Both the position numbers and the translations under genes were made by a program. A stretch of 62,827 nucleotides of DNA from Acidimicrobiaceae bacterium. Lineage in GTDB: Bacteria > Actinomycetota > Acidimicrobiia > Acidimicrobiales > RAAP-2. This document shows, piece by piece, positions 16,294 to 25,119 of the stretch. The stretch covers positions 1 through 62,827 of the forward strand of contig PNAT01000133.1 of the NCBI GenBank assembly GCA_003169675.1, read 5' to 3'. A model generated the notes under the pieces. The model worked only from the letters and a program-made list of their open reading frames with translations, was not told where the DNA came from and ran no database searches. Numbering within the stretch: the first letter of the stretch is position 1; each line of letters begins with the position of its first letter.

Positions 16294-17639
16294 GACAGGG
16301 GCGACGCTCCCGGCATGAGCGACTCCTCCCCGATGGACGTGCCGTAGGTATGCAGCACGTCTTCCAGCCGGGCCACGCGACTTCCCTTGATGAGGAGCGC
16401 GTCGGCGGACGACAATTCCTGCGCCAATCCGACCGCAGCTTGCATCGTGGTGACCTGAGTCGGACCGTACAGTGACGTGTGATAGCCCACGATCTCGATG
16501 CCCAGTTCCTGGGCCAGGGAGGCCATCCGTTGATGCTGGCCGGCGGTTTCGGCCCCCAGTTCCGCCATGACCCCCAACAGAGCCACTTTCCGGTTTGCTT
16601 TGAGCGCGTCCAACGCGCGAAGCGCCGCCTCGGTGGAGGCCGGGTTGGCGTTGTAGCAGTCGACCACCAGGACCGGGCCCCGGCTCGGTCGCCGAACCGC
16701 CATCCGCAGCGGAGGTCCCGCGACCTCGGCCAAAGACGAGGTGACCGCATCAAGCGGCACCCCACACCACAACGCCGTGGCTGCTGCCGCCAGCGCATTG
16801 GAGACCTGTTGCTCGCCGTGGAGTTGCAACGCGACGTCGCCGTTGCCCCAGGGGGTGACGAGCGAGAATCGAGGCTGCAGCGTTTCATTGAGCACCACCT
16901 TCTCGGCGGTGACATCGGCGGGCGCGTGGACGGCGTAGCCCAGGACCGCGCTGGAGCTGAGCTCACTCATCCGGCGGACCCGCGGGTCATCGAAGTTCAA
17001 CACGGCGGCACCGGACTCCGGCAAGGCCGTGACCAGTTCGCTCTTGGCGCGAAAAACCCCTTCGAGGTCCCCGAAGAACTCTATGTGGGCCATGGCGACG
17101 CTCGTCACGACGCCCACATTGGGTAGGGCAATTTCGGCCAGCTCGCGGATGTGCCCGAAGCCGCGGGCACCCATCTCGAGGATCACCCATTGCGCATCAT
17201 CGGGGGCGTTTACCAGCGTCAGCGGCACACCGAGTTCATTATTGTACGAGCGCACGCTGGCTGAGGTCTTGAACGTCGACGCCAGGCACCTCCACACGAG
17301 CTCTTTGGTCGTCGTCTTGCCGACCGAACCGGTGATCCCGATCACCCCAGCATTGAGCCGTGCGCGCGCCAGCCTCCCGAGCGTGGAAAGTGCCGAGCTG
17401 GTGTCAGGAATGACGATGGCCGTTCCGCCCGATGGTGGCTGTGACGTCAGATAGGCGGCGGCACCGGCGCTCCGGGCATGCGCCAAGAAGTCGTGACCAT
17501 CGCGCTCCGCAATGATCGGGATGAAGAGCTGGCCGCGCTCAGTCGTCCGCGAATCGATACTGGCCCCGTCAATGGTGACGTCCGGCCCAACCAGCGTCCC
17601 GCCTAGTTGGACAGCGAGTTCAGCTGTCGAGAATCGCAC
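16290..17639 (-). CDS. murF: UDP-N-acetylmuramoyl-tripeptide--D-alanyl-D-alanine ligase
   Basis: A 449-aa Mur ligase that adds D-Ala-D-Ala to UDP-MurNAc-tripeptide in the last cytosolic step of peptidoglycan precursor synthesis. Motifs are IDGASIDSRTTERGQLFIPI (N-terminal uridine-binding domain), IGITGSVGKTTTKELVWRCL (ATP P-loop), SYNNELGVPLTL, ILEMGARGFGHIREL, HGEQQVSNALAAAATALWCG and VVDCYNANPASTEAALRAL. The length is normal. Ddl, which makes the D-Ala-D-Ala substrate, is encoded divergently 37 bp away, so product and user are coordinated. The gene lies outside any visible dcw division cluster. GTG start at 17639. Confidence 0.95.
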   Translation of the reverse strand: MRFSTAELAVQLGGTLVGPDVTIDGASIDSRTTERGQLFIPIIAERDGHDFLAHARSAGAAAYLTSQPPSGGTAIVIPDTSSALSTLGRLARARLNAGVIGITGSVGKTTTKELVWRCLASTFKTSASVRSYNNELGVPLTLVNAPDDAQWVILEMGARGFGHIRELAEIALPNVGVVTSVAMAHIEFFGDLEGVFRAKSELVTALPESGAAVLNFDDPRVRRMSELSSSAVLGYAVHAPADVTAEKVVLNETLQPRFSLVTPWGNGDVALQLHGEQQVSNALAAAATALWCGVPLDAVTSSLAEVAGPPLRMAVRRPSRGPVLVVDCYNANPASTEAALRALDALKANRKVALLGVMAELGAETAGQHQRMASLAQELGIEIVGYHTSLYGPTQVTTMQAAVGLAQELSSADALLIKGSRVARLEDVLHTYGTSIGEESLMPGASPLS

Positions 17640-17664
17640 GCATAGGCCTTTGCGACAGATTGTA

Positions 17665-17670
17665 TAGCCT
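17665..17670 (+). promoter_or_regulatory. -10 box TAGCCT for ddl
   Basis: TAGCCT ends 6 nt before ATG 17677. No Shine-Dalgarno sequence; leaderless transcript inferred. Confidence 0.5.
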
Positions 17671-17676
17671 CAGGCG

Positions 17677-18750
17677 ATGACACCCCCTCGCGATCTGGTC
17701 GTGCTCTATGGAGGTCCCTCCGCCGAGCATGAGGTGTCGTGCATTTCGGCTTCACGTGTCGCTGTGGCCGCCCGGGACGGCGGTCACCGTGTGACGGCCA
17801 TTGGGCTCACCCACGACAAGCGATGGGTGAACGCGAATCGAACGCTCGAATCGCTGGCTGACGGGGACGCGCTGACATCACCCGATGTCCTCATCCGTCG
17901 GCACCCCGAGACGGAACTTCCCTATTTGCAGACCGAGCTTCGGCAAGATCCGGTCGTGTTCCCCCTTCTCCATGGTCCATTTGGAGAAGACGGGGTCATC
18001 CAAGGCCACCTCGAAACCATCGGGCTGCCCTACGTCGGTGCCGGTGTCCTCTCCTCCGCCATCTGCATGGACAAGGCACTGGCCAAGTCGGTGTTGCACG
18101 ATCACAGGCTGCCGGTGGCGGCGTGGCGGCTGGTTCGGCGAGCCGACATCACCGGGGACTCGTTGGAGGAAGCCGGGCGGACGTTGGGCTACCCGATCTT
18201 CGTCAAGCCGGCCAATCTCGGCTCCTCTATCGGCGTGACCAAGGTGCATGACTCGGCGACGATGCGGGATGCCATGGAGACGGCGTTCGAATTCGATGAC
18301 TACGTGATCCTGGAGGAATTCGTCGACGGACGCGAGCTCGAGCTGGCGTTGTTGGGCAATGAGGTCGTTCGCGTATCGAGAGCGGGCGAGATAGTGGCCA
18401 GCCGGGAGTTCTACGACTACCAGGATAAGTACGAGTTGGGCCTGGCCACCACGCTCGTGCCCTCTGTCCTGACGGAAAATCAACTGGCGAACGCTCAGGA
18501 CCTGGCGCTGAGGGCCTACCGAGCGCTGCGGGTCGAGGGACTGGCCCGGATCGACCTCTTCTTGAGGGGCGACGGCTCCCTGGTGGTCAACGAAGTCAAC
18601 ACCATGCCGGGCTTCACGCCGATATCGATGTATCCGATGCTGTGGGAATTGGACGGATTGCCGCTCGGAGCGCTCATTGACGACCTGGTCGACCTGGCGT
18701 TAGCTCGTCACCTGCGACGGCAGGGCCTTCGCACAACCCGCGTGGGGTGA
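17677..18750 (+). CDS. ddl: D-alanine--D-alanine ligase
   Basis: A 357-aa ATP-grasp enzyme making D-alanyl-D-alanine for peptidoglycan. Motifs include VVLYGGPSAEHEVSCISA at the N terminus, VFPLLHGPFGEDGVIQGHLE, GYPIFVKPANLGSSIGVTKV, the substrate-loop region EIVASREFYDYQDKYELG, and the metal/ATP site GLARIDLFLRGDGSLVVNEVN ending in NTMPGFTPISMYP. All catalytic elements are present and the length is typical. The SREFYDYQDKY loop resembles the D-Ala-D-Ala-type rather than the D-lactate-type ligases, by memory of the families. It diverges from murF and converges with the APC permease at a 4-bp gap. Confidence 0.95.
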   Translation: MTPPRDLVVLYGGPSAEHEVSCISASRVAVAARDGGHRVTAIGLTHDKRWVNANRTLESLADGDALTSPDVLIRRHPETELPYLQTELRQDPVVFPLLHGPFGEDGVIQGHLETIGLPYVGAGVLSSAICMDKALAKSVLHDHRLPVAAWRLVRRADITGDSLEEAGRTLGYPIFVKPANLGSSIGVTKVHDSATMRDAMETAFEFDDYVILEEFVDGRELELALLGNEVVRVSRAGEIVASREFYDYQDKYELGLATTLVPSVLTENQLANAQDLALRAYRALRVEGLARIDLFLRGDGSLVVNEVNTMPGFTPISMYPMLWELDGLPLGALIDDLVDLALARHLRRQGLRTTRVG

Positions 18751-18754
18751 CGCG

Positions 18755-20149
18755 TCACCGCACTGGGCGGCGCCGTGGCGTGGCGGCCCGTCGAGCCTCT
18801 TCCTTGGCCCGCACCCCGGGGAGGATGCGCAGGACATAGAAGGCGCTGAGGGCGGCACCGATGCCGATGATGATGAGCGGGGCCGGGTTGAAGTGGTTGT
18901 TGACCGAAACCGATGCGATGGCGGCCAACATGGCGAAGACGACCACGCCGACCGGGCCCAGGACAGGGAGGAGCCGCACGCGGAACGGGCGGGGCGTGTC
19001 GGGTTGGCGGGAGCGCAGGCGCAGCGCGCAGAAGGCGGCCACCGCATAAATCATGGTCTCGAGGGCGGCACCCACCGCGACCAGCACTTCCCAGGTGTGG
19101 GACAGCGCGACGGCGAGCGCCACGAGGAGGGAGGCCCCACCCAGGACGACCACCGGCACCCAGGGCACGGCGCGATCATTGAGCCGGGCCAGCTGTCGGG
19201 GCAACGAGCCCTCGCGCGCCGTGCCGTAGATGAACCGGGAGGCCGTGATGAATCCTCCGTTGAAGGTGTTGAGCGCGGTGACCGCGGTGACCCCGGCCAT
19301 CACCCACATCCCGCTGTGCCCGATGGCCGCCACCCCGAGGTAGAGCTGGGGATAGGCCGAGGAGAGCTCGTGGTGAGTCAGGGTATGGCTCATGGCCACG
19401 GTGGCCAGCGCGCAGACCACACAGAGGATCCCGATGGACATGAGCATGCCGCGATGGATCGACTCGGGACGCCGAACCTCCTCGGCGCTGGTGGTGACCC
19501 ACTCGAACGCGCTGTAGAGGAAGACGCCCAGAGCGATGGCCTCCACCAGGTCGGCCGCGCTGTGCCCGTGCAGGGGTTGGATTGGGTTGTGCAAGGCGTG
19601 GCCGCTGTGGAGGAGCGCCAGCGCTGAGATAACCAAGGTGGCCAGGACGACGATGGTGGTGGCCAGGTCCTGCAACAGGCCGGCCACGGTGACGCCGCGC
19701 AAGTTGGTGGTGACGGAGATCCCCAGGAGGCCGATGATCCAGAGGGAGGAGACCCAGGGCGGTTCCCCGAAGGCGCGGGCCAGCGCGGTGCCGACGATGA
19801 AGGCATCGGAGGCGATGACCAGGACGATGGTGCTCATGTAGGTGAAGGTGATCGTGAGCGCAATCCGGTCGTCCATGGCGCGCTGCATGTAGATGCGGAT
19901 GGCAGCCGCGGTGGGGAACATCCCGTTGAGCTCGCCGAAGAACCCGTAGGCCATGAGGGCGAGCAACCCCGCCACCCCGATGGGGATCCAGGCCGAGTCC
20001 CCCGCCACATAGGTCACGAGACCGGCCGCGGCCAGGTACTCCAGGGCGGCGAAGGCCAGCCCGGTGGAGGTGGTGACGATCGGGAATTGGCCCAGGGCGC
20101 GGCGAAGGGTGGCCTGGGCCGGCGGGGATGGTGCGGCGGGGGCCGTCAT
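18755..20149 (-). CDS. APC-superfamily amino acid/amine permease
   Basis: A 464-aa membrane protein of the amino acid-polyamine-organocation superfamily with about twelve hydrophobic segments. Diagnostic stretches are TGLAFAALEYLAAAGLVTYV, FFGELNGMFPTAAAIRIYMQ (helix 2-3), FSAFEWVTTSAEEVRRPE-like sequence in the middle (LYSAFEWVTTSAEEVRRPES; the paired motif of APC helix 6), and GTAREGSLPRQLARLNDRAVP. It ends in a short basic cytosolic tail. It is the third gene of an operon with an amine oxidase and an SCP2-like protein, which suggests uptake of an amine that the oxidase degrades. Gap to the SCP2-like gene is 22 bp. Confidence 0.88.
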   Translation of the reverse strand: MTAPAAPSPPAQATLRRALGQFPIVTTSTGLAFAALEYLAAAGLVTYVAGDSAWIPIGVAGLLALMAYGFFGELNGMFPTAAAIRIYMQRAMDDRIALTITFTYMSTIVLVIASDAFIVGTALARAFGEPPWVSSLWIIGLLGISVTTNLRGVTVAGLLQDLATTIVVLATLVISALALLHSGHALHNPIQPLHGHSAADLVEAIALGVFLYSAFEWVTTSAEEVRRPESIHRGMLMSIGILCVVCALATVAMSHTLTHHELSSAYPQLYLGVAAIGHSGMWVMAGVTAVTALNTFNGGFITASRFIYGTAREGSLPRQLARLNDRAVPWVPVVVLGGASLLVALAVALSHTWEVLVAVGAALETMIYAVAAFCALRLRSRQPDTPRPFRVRLLPVLGPVGVVVFAMLAAIASVSVNNHFNPAPLIIIGIGAALSAFYVLRILPGVRAKEEARRAATPRRRPVR

Positions 20150-20171
20150 GTCCGGGTGGGCGAAAGACCGG

Positions 20172-20531
20172 CTACTGGTCCAGGAACGCCACCATGGAGA
20201 TGGCGTCGATCCGCATCACGTCCTGCTGGGAGCCGGCCAGTTTGATCTCACCCGACATGTACTTCTCTGACGGGTTGAGGTCGCCCCAGAACATGTCGCA
20301 GAAGTCCTCGCTGCTCCCGGTCACGATGACGTCGGGTTGGTCGTGGTACCCCACCACGAGTTCTGACAGGAGCTGGTCCTTGACGAGCATGGTGAAGCCC
20401 TGGCCCATGTCCGAAGCGGTGAAGTGGATGACGCGGTCCCAGCCCTTGACCATCTTGGACAGGCGCGGGTTGTCGTTGCTGCGGGTGCGCCAGTCGGCGA
20501 AGGCCTCGCAGATCTCCTCAATCGACGCCAC
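20172..20531 (-). CDS. SCP2 sterol-binding-domain-like protein
   Basis: A 119-aa soluble protein resembling the SCP2/sterol carrier fold: VIHFTASDMGQGFTMLVKDQ, then DVIVTGSSEDFCDMFWGDLN and EIKLAGSQQDVMRIDAIS. The pattern of a 'VTGSSEDF..M..G..NP...YMSGEIKLAGS' core is typical of SCP2-like domains that bind hydrophobic ligands. Its ATG lies within the end of the amine oxidase gene (14-bp overlap), so its translation depends on the oxidase mRNA. A possible role is presenting a hydrophobic ligand or amine to the oxidase; this is inference. Confidence 0.8.
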   Translation of the reverse strand: MASIEEICEAFADWRTRSNDNPRLSKMVKGWDRVIHFTASDMGQGFTMLVKDQLLSELVVGYHDQPDVIVTGSSEDFCDMFWGDLNPSEKYMSGEIKLAGSQQDVMRIDAISMVAFLDQ

Positions 20532-21948
20532 CGGTCACCCCCTCCAACTCGTGCATGACCTCGGCCGCGGCCCGGAGGCCAGAGGAAAGCGCGCCATCCA
20601 GATAGCCGCACCACTCCGTGGCGGTCTCGGTCCCGGCCCAGTGCAACGGCCCCACCGGCTGGCGCAAGGCAGTGCCGAATCCGCTCAGTGCGCCGGGGGC
20701 GCTGAGAGCCACCGGGCCTCCGAGCGTGAAGGGTTCCGCGGGCCAGTGCTGCTCCACCACCTCAATGGGACGGAGAGCCTTGGGGCCGAAGGCACGTTCA
20801 AGGTCACTCAGCACGGCCTGGCGCCGCCCTTCGGGTCCGGCACTTTCCATCCGGCGGCAATCGTCGCCGGCTATGAAGCCCACGATGGCGCCGTGCGATC
20901 CGTCCTCGGGTGAGTCGTCGAAGGTGCTGCTCATGGCGCCACCATTGGACACGATCTGCCCGTTGAGACCCTCGTCGCGCCAGAACGGACGGTCGTACAG
21001 CGCATGGATCTTGGTGACCGCCCCCATCGGCATGCCCACGTTGAGCTGATCGCGGGCAACCGGGAGCGGAGGCGCGTAGGACAGGCGGGCGGTCAGCGCG
21101 GGTGACATGGCGATGATGGCGCGGCGCGCGGTGACCTCCAGCGCTCCGTGCGCGGCCTGCGGGTCCGCCGGATCAGCGTCGGCGGCGACCAGGCGGGCGG
21201 CCACGGTGACGTGGGCCGCGCCGTGGGCGATGGAGGTGACGGGGGCGCCCAGGATCACTCGTGGGCCCATTTCGGCTGCCATGCCCAGGGCAAGTTGCTG
21301 CGAGCCTCCGTCGAAGCGGCGCTCCTGCGCCCCTCCGGTCGTGCGGGCCAGGTTGGTGATCCCCCCGCCGGCCCGCAGGTAGAAGAGCGTGTAGAGGAGC
21401 GAGAGCTCTCCGGGCTCGGCGCCGAAGATCGCCTTGATGGCCACGTCAAGAATGGAGCGAGCCGCGGCGGACTCCAGGTTGGCGTCCAGGTAGCCGGCCA
21501 GGGTCTGCGCGTCCAGGCCGGCGGCGCCCGGCGCGGTCCAGGGGGCCTCGAGCGGGACGTCGAAACTGGCCATATCGAGGTCGAGCATGCAGGCGATGCC
21601 ATCGGCAGCGCCGTGCGGATCGGACGTCGGGATCAGGCCGGCGTAGGGCGTGCGCACACCGTCGCGTAACTCCACCCCATGGCCGGCAATGTAAGTAGGA
21701 AAGGTCTTGACACCCAGCTCCGCGGCCAGGGAGGCCAGGTGGTCCTGGGTGGGGCCGATCCACTGCCCGCCCCGGTCGATGCGGAACCCGGCCTCCGACG
21801 TGTCGGTAAAGGACCTGCCCCCCACCCGGTGGCGGGCCTCAAGGACCACCACGTCGACCCCGGCTCGGGCCAGGTGCCGCGCCGCGGCGAGTCCGGAGAA
21901 CCCGGCGCCGACCACCACGACCTCGCACTCCCGTTCCTCTGTCGCCAT
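20518..21948 (-). CDS. flavin-dependent amine oxidase (monoamine/putrescine oxidase family)
   Basis: A 476-aa FAD enzyme. The N terminus has the Rossmann dinucleotide motif VVVGAGFSGLAAARHLARAG and VLEARHRVGGRSFTDTSEAG followed by RIDRGGQWIGPTQDHL, characteristic of monoamine/putrescine oxidases. The C terminus has LHWAGTETATEWCGYLDGAL, where the Cys sits in the position that binds FAD covalently in MAO-type enzymes (STEWCGY-like). It oxidises primary amines to aldehydes with H2O2 release. AAGGAG precedes ATG 21948. It heads a three-gene operon with the SCP2-like protein and the APC permease. The aldehyde dehydrogenase at 8817 could take the product onward, but it is not linked. Confidence 0.9.
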   Translation of the reverse strand: MATEERECEVVVVGAGFSGLAAARHLARAGVDVVVLEARHRVGGRSFTDTSEAGFRIDRGGQWIGPTQDHLASLAAELGVKTFPTYIAGHGVELRDGVRTPYAGLIPTSDPHGAADGIACMLDLDMASFDVPLEAPWTAPGAAGLDAQTLAGYLDANLESAAARSILDVAIKAIFGAEPGELSLLYTLFYLRAGGGITNLARTTGGAQERRFDGGSQQLALGMAAEMGPRVILGAPVTSIAHGAAHVTVAARLVAADADPADPQAAHGALEVTARRAIIAMSPALTARLSYAPPLPVARDQLNVGMPMGAVTKIHALYDRPFWRDEGLNGQIVSNGGAMSSTFDDSPEDGSHGAIVGFIAGDDCRRMESAGPEGRRQAVLSDLERAFGPKALRPIEVVEQHWPAEPFTLGGPVALSAPGALSGFGTALRQPVGPLHWAGTETATEWCGYLDGALSSGLRAAAEVMHELEGVTGGVD

Positions 21949-22036
21949 CTGCGACTCCTTGCGTCCGCGCCCTGCCCAACCGTGTGGGGGTCACCCTAGA
22001 TCGACCCGGCGCCAGGTCCGGCGAGCAGCCCTTCGG

Positions 22037-22042
22037 TACGCT
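22037..22042 (+). promoter_or_regulatory. -10 box TACGCT for the helicase operon
   Basis: TACGCT ends 6 nt before GTG 22049 and supports that start over ATG 22058. Confidence 0.45.
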
Positions 22043-22048
22043 GCGCCT

Positions 22049-23686
22049 GTGGTGACCATGTTCGAGGGCGACGCCTGGGAGACTCTCCCGGGAGCCAGCC
22101 GGCTGACCATGGCGCAGCGGTCGGCCATTGAGTCGGAGGAGCCGCTGTTGTGCGTCATGGCAGGGGCCGGCGCCGGCAAGACCAGGGTGCTCACCTTGCG
22201 GGTGGCGCGCCGGGTCCGCGACGGCTCCATTGAAGCCGACCGGACCCTCGTCACCACCTTCAGTCGCAAGGCAGCCGAGGAGCTTCGTACCCGGTTGTGG
22301 TCGCTCGGCGTGTCCGGAGTCAAGGCGGGCACCTTCCACCGCACCGCCCTCGGATTACTGCGTGAACACCGGGAACAGCGGGGTCGCCCTCTCCCCCAGC
22401 TCATGCCCGATCGCCGGCGGTTGCTAGCCGAAGTGGCCACGGGCGACCCCCGGAGGGTGCGGGCGCTCGATGGTGAGATCGGGTGGGCCAAGGCCCGGCT
22501 GGTGGCGCCCGAGCACTACGAGGCCGAAGCCCACCGGGCGAAGCGGCGAAGCGGGATCAACCCCGAGCAGGTGGCAGATGTGTACACCCGCTATGAGGCC
22601 GAACGTACCCGCCGGCGGTTGCTCGACTTCGACGACCTCATCGTGGCCTGCGCCGACAGCCTGGCCGGGGACGCCGCGTTCGCCGACGCCGTGCGTTGGC
22701 GCACCCGGCACCTCTTCGTCGACGAGATGCAGGACGTCAATCCGGCCCAGTTCCGGCTCCTGACCACGCTTCTCTCCGACGAACCCGACCTGTTCGTGGT
22801 GGGTGACCCGAACCAGTCCGTCTACGGGTTCAACGGCGCTGATCCGACCTTGCTGGACCGGCTGCCCGAACTGTTGCGGGGCACCAAGGTGATCCGCCTG
22901 GACGAGAATCACCGGTGCACCCCACAGGTCGTGGCGGTGGCGACCGCCGTCCTGCGCGAGAACGACGGGATCGGCGGCGTGGTGGGCGAGATCGTGTTTC
23001 CCGCCACCTCGCGCATCGACGGTCCGGTGCCCAAGGTCATCGGGCACGCGAGCGACGCCGACGAAGCGGCGTGGGCGGCCGGGTGCGCCAAAATGTCGCG
23101 GACGCCGGGCCGGAAGTGGTCGAGCATTGCCGTCCTGACCCGTACCAACGCCCAGTTGGTGGAGGTGCAGACGGCCATGGAAGCGGCCCACGTGCCGTGC
23201 CTGTTGGCCGGAGCCGATCTGGGCCCTGCCAGTGATCTGCGCAGCGACGGAGCGCACAGGGCTGACGTGGACGAGGAACGGACCGGCCACGTGGAACAGG
23301 ACCGTGACCGGGTGGTCCTCACCACCTTCCACCGAGCCAAGGGGTTGCAGTGGCCGACGGTCCTGATCCTCGGGCTGAGTGCCGGACTCATGCCGATTGC
23401 CTCGGCCCAGACACGCGAGGCCATCGACGAGGAGCGCCGCCTCTTCTACGTCGCCCTCACGCGGGCCGAGGAGGAGTTGTGGTGTAGTTGGTCGGAGGGT
23501 GGCAGGACCGCTCAGGAAACCGGATCCCCCAAGCTCCGCCAACCGAGTCCGTGGCTGGCACCGATTGAGCGGACCATCGTCGGATTGGAGAAGTTGGCCG
23601 CCCCGACGGCCGCGGCTGAGGTCTCGGCCCGCGTGGCCGAACTGCGCAAGCGCCTCGAAGGGGGTGGTGACGGTTCGAGACAGTAA
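22049..23686 (+). CDS. short UvrD/PcrA-like ATP-dependent DNA helicase
   Basis: A 545-aa SF1 helicase. All core motifs are visible: MAGAGAGKTRVLTLR (I), TTFSRKAAEELRTRL (Ia), HLFVDEMQDVNPAQF (II), FVVGDPNQSVYGFNGAD (III), VIRLDENHRC (IV), VVLTTFHRAKGLQWPTV (V) and EERRLFYVALTRAEEELW (VI). The spacing between motifs IV and V is only about 150 residues, so most of the regulatory 2B subdomain of UvrD/PcrA (usual length ~700 aa) seems to be missing. The ORF-track start (21707) overlaps the divergent gene; GTG 22049 is supported by a TACGCT box. It is coupled by a one-base overlap to a glycolate-oxidase-like gene with no obvious functional link. Confidence 0.88.
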   Translation: MVTMFEGDAWETLPGASRLTMAQRSAIESEEPLLCVMAGAGAGKTRVLTLRVARRVRDGSIEADRTLVTTFSRKAAEELRTRLWSLGVSGVKAGTFHRTALGLLREHREQRGRPLPQLMPDRRRLLAEVATGDPRRVRALDGEIGWAKARLVAPEHYEAEAHRAKRRSGINPEQVADVYTRYEAERTRRRLLDFDDLIVACADSLAGDAAFADAVRWRTRHLFVDEMQDVNPAQFRLLTTLLSDEPDLFVVGDPNQSVYGFNGADPTLLDRLPELLRGTKVIRLDENHRCTPQVVAVATAVLRENDGIGGVVGEIVFPATSRIDGPVPKVIGHASDADEAAWAAGCAKMSRTPGRKWSSIAVLTRTNAQLVEVQTAMEAAHVPCLLAGADLGPASDLRSDGAHRADVDEERTGHVEQDRDRVVLTTFHRAKGLQWPTVLILGLSAGLMPIASAQTREAIDEERRLFYVALTRAEEELWCSWSEGGRTAQETGSPKLRQPSPWLAPIERTIVGLEKLAAPTAAAEVSARVAELRKRLEGGGDGSRQ

Positions 23687-25119
23687 TGTCGGCTGGCCCT
23701 GGTCAACCAACGACGGGAGCAACCCGCGTGTCTGACATTCTCGATCAGCTTCGCTACTCCGTCGGTGACGCCCATGTGGTGACCGGCGATGCGGTGCACT
23801 CCGACTATGCGCACGATGAGGCGCTGACTGCACACCCGGTGATGCCGCTGGCCCTCGTTCTCCCGAGCTGCACCGACGACGTGTCCGCCATCCTGGCCAT
23901 CGCCAGTGCGCACCGGGTCCCGGTGGTGGCCCGTGGCAGCGGGACCGGCCTGTCGGGCGGTTGCCGGCCCGTGGCCGATGGCATCCTCATCGCCTTCGAT
24001 CGGATGCGCGCTATCCGAGACATCGATACCGAGAACCAAGTGGCGGTGGTCGAGCCTGGTGTCACCCTCGAACAGCTCGATGCGGCACTGGCCCCGTTCG
24101 GCCTCATCTACCCGGTGCTCCCCGGTGAGCAGAGCGCGTCGCTCGGGGGCAACGTGGCCACCAATGCCGGCGGCATGCGGGCCGTGCGGGACGGGGTGAC
24201 CCGCCACCACGTGCTCGGCCTCGAGGTGGTCCTGGCCGATGGCACAGTGACGCGGACGGGAGGGAAGTACGCCAAATGCTCGTCGGGCTACGACCTGACC
24301 CAGCTCCTGATCGGCTCGGAAGGGACGCTCGCCATCACCACCGAGATCACCGTGAAGGTGCAACCCAGGCGACCGGTGTCGGCCACCGTCCTGGCGCCGT
24401 TCTCCACCTTGGCCGAGGTGGCGCATACCGTGCCCCACATCGTGAACAGCGGCATCGATCCCGCCATCCTCGAGTACATCGACGTGCTGGCCATGGCGAG
24501 CATCACCCGGAGTGCCGGACTCGACCTGGGCATTCCCGAAGAGACCCAGGCCGCGGCACAGGCCTACCTGGTCGTGGTCATTGAAGGGACCCGGGAGAAC
24601 CGGGTGGACGAGGACGTCGAACGTCTCGCCACGTTGCTGAGCGAACAGGGTGCACTCGAGGTCTACGTCCTCCCCGCATCGGCCGGGGCGAACTTGATCG
24701 CGGCGCGGGAGAAAGTCTTCTTCGTGGCCAAGGCGGCCGGCTCCGATGACATCATCGACGCCGTGCTCCCACGCGCCGCCATCCCGGACTACCTGGCCGA
24801 AGTGGCCCTCCTGGGCAGCCGGTACGGCGCGCTGGTGACGGGTTGCGGGCACGTTGGTGACGGCAACGTGCACCTTTCGGTCTTCCAGCCCGACGACGAG
24901 CTGCGACATGGGCTCATCGGCGCCATCTTCGGTGTAGCGATCGCCGCCGGGGGCGCCATCTCGGGAGAACATGGGATCGGCACCGAAAAACTGCCCTATT
25001 TCTTGGAGTTGGCGGATCCGGTGGCCCTGTCCCTCATGCGCTCCATCAAGTCCGTCTTCGATCCACTGGGGATCCTCGGACCCGACCGCCTCCTTGCCAT
25101 GAGAGGGGACACGTCATGA
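23686..25119 (+). CDS. FAD-linked oxidase, GlcD-like (glycolate/D-lactate dehydrogenase family)
   Basis: A 477-aa flavoprotein of the VAO family. The PCMH FAD-binding domain shows VPVVARGSGTGLSGGCRPVA, VEPGVTLEQLDAALAPFG, YPVLPGEQSASLGGNVATNA and LIGSEGTLAITTEITVK. The C-terminal catalytic domain has GCGHVGDGNVHLSVF and AISGEHGIGTEKLPYF, typical of GlcD and D-lactate dehydrogenases. It oxidises a 2-hydroxyacid; the exact substrate is unknown. Its start overlaps the helicase stop (TAATG) and its stop overlaps the next ATG (ATGA), giving a tightly coupled three-gene operon. Paired with the downstream ThDP enzyme, a 2-hydroxyacid to 2-oxoacid to decarboxylated product route is plausible inference. 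Confidence 0.9.
   Translation: MSAGPGQPTTGATRVSDILDQLRYSVGDAHVVTGDAVHSDYAHDEALTAHPVMPLALVLPSCTDDVSAILAIASAHRVPVVARGSGTGLSGGCRPVADGILIAFDRMRAIRDIDTENQVAVVEPGVTLEQLDAALAPFGLIYPVLPGEQSASLGGNVATNAGGMRAVRDGVTRHHVLGLEVVLADGTVTRTGGKYAKCSSGYDLTQLLIGSEGTLAITTEITVKVQPRRPVSATVLAPFSTLAEVAHTVPHIVNSGIDPAILEYIDVLAMASITRSAGLDLGIPEETQAAAQAYLVVVIEGTRENRVDEDVERLATLLSEQGALEVYVLPASAGANLIAAREKVFFVAKAAGSDDIIDAVLPRAAIPDYLAEVALLGSRYGALVTGCGHVGDGNVHLSVFQPDDELRHGLIGAIFGVAIAAGGAISGEHGIGTEKLPYFLELADPVALSLMRSIKSVFDPLGILGPDRLLAMRGDTS

Noticed and set aside
23512-24972. 486-aa minus-strand ORF
   Set aside because: Antisense shadow of the GlcD-like oxidase.
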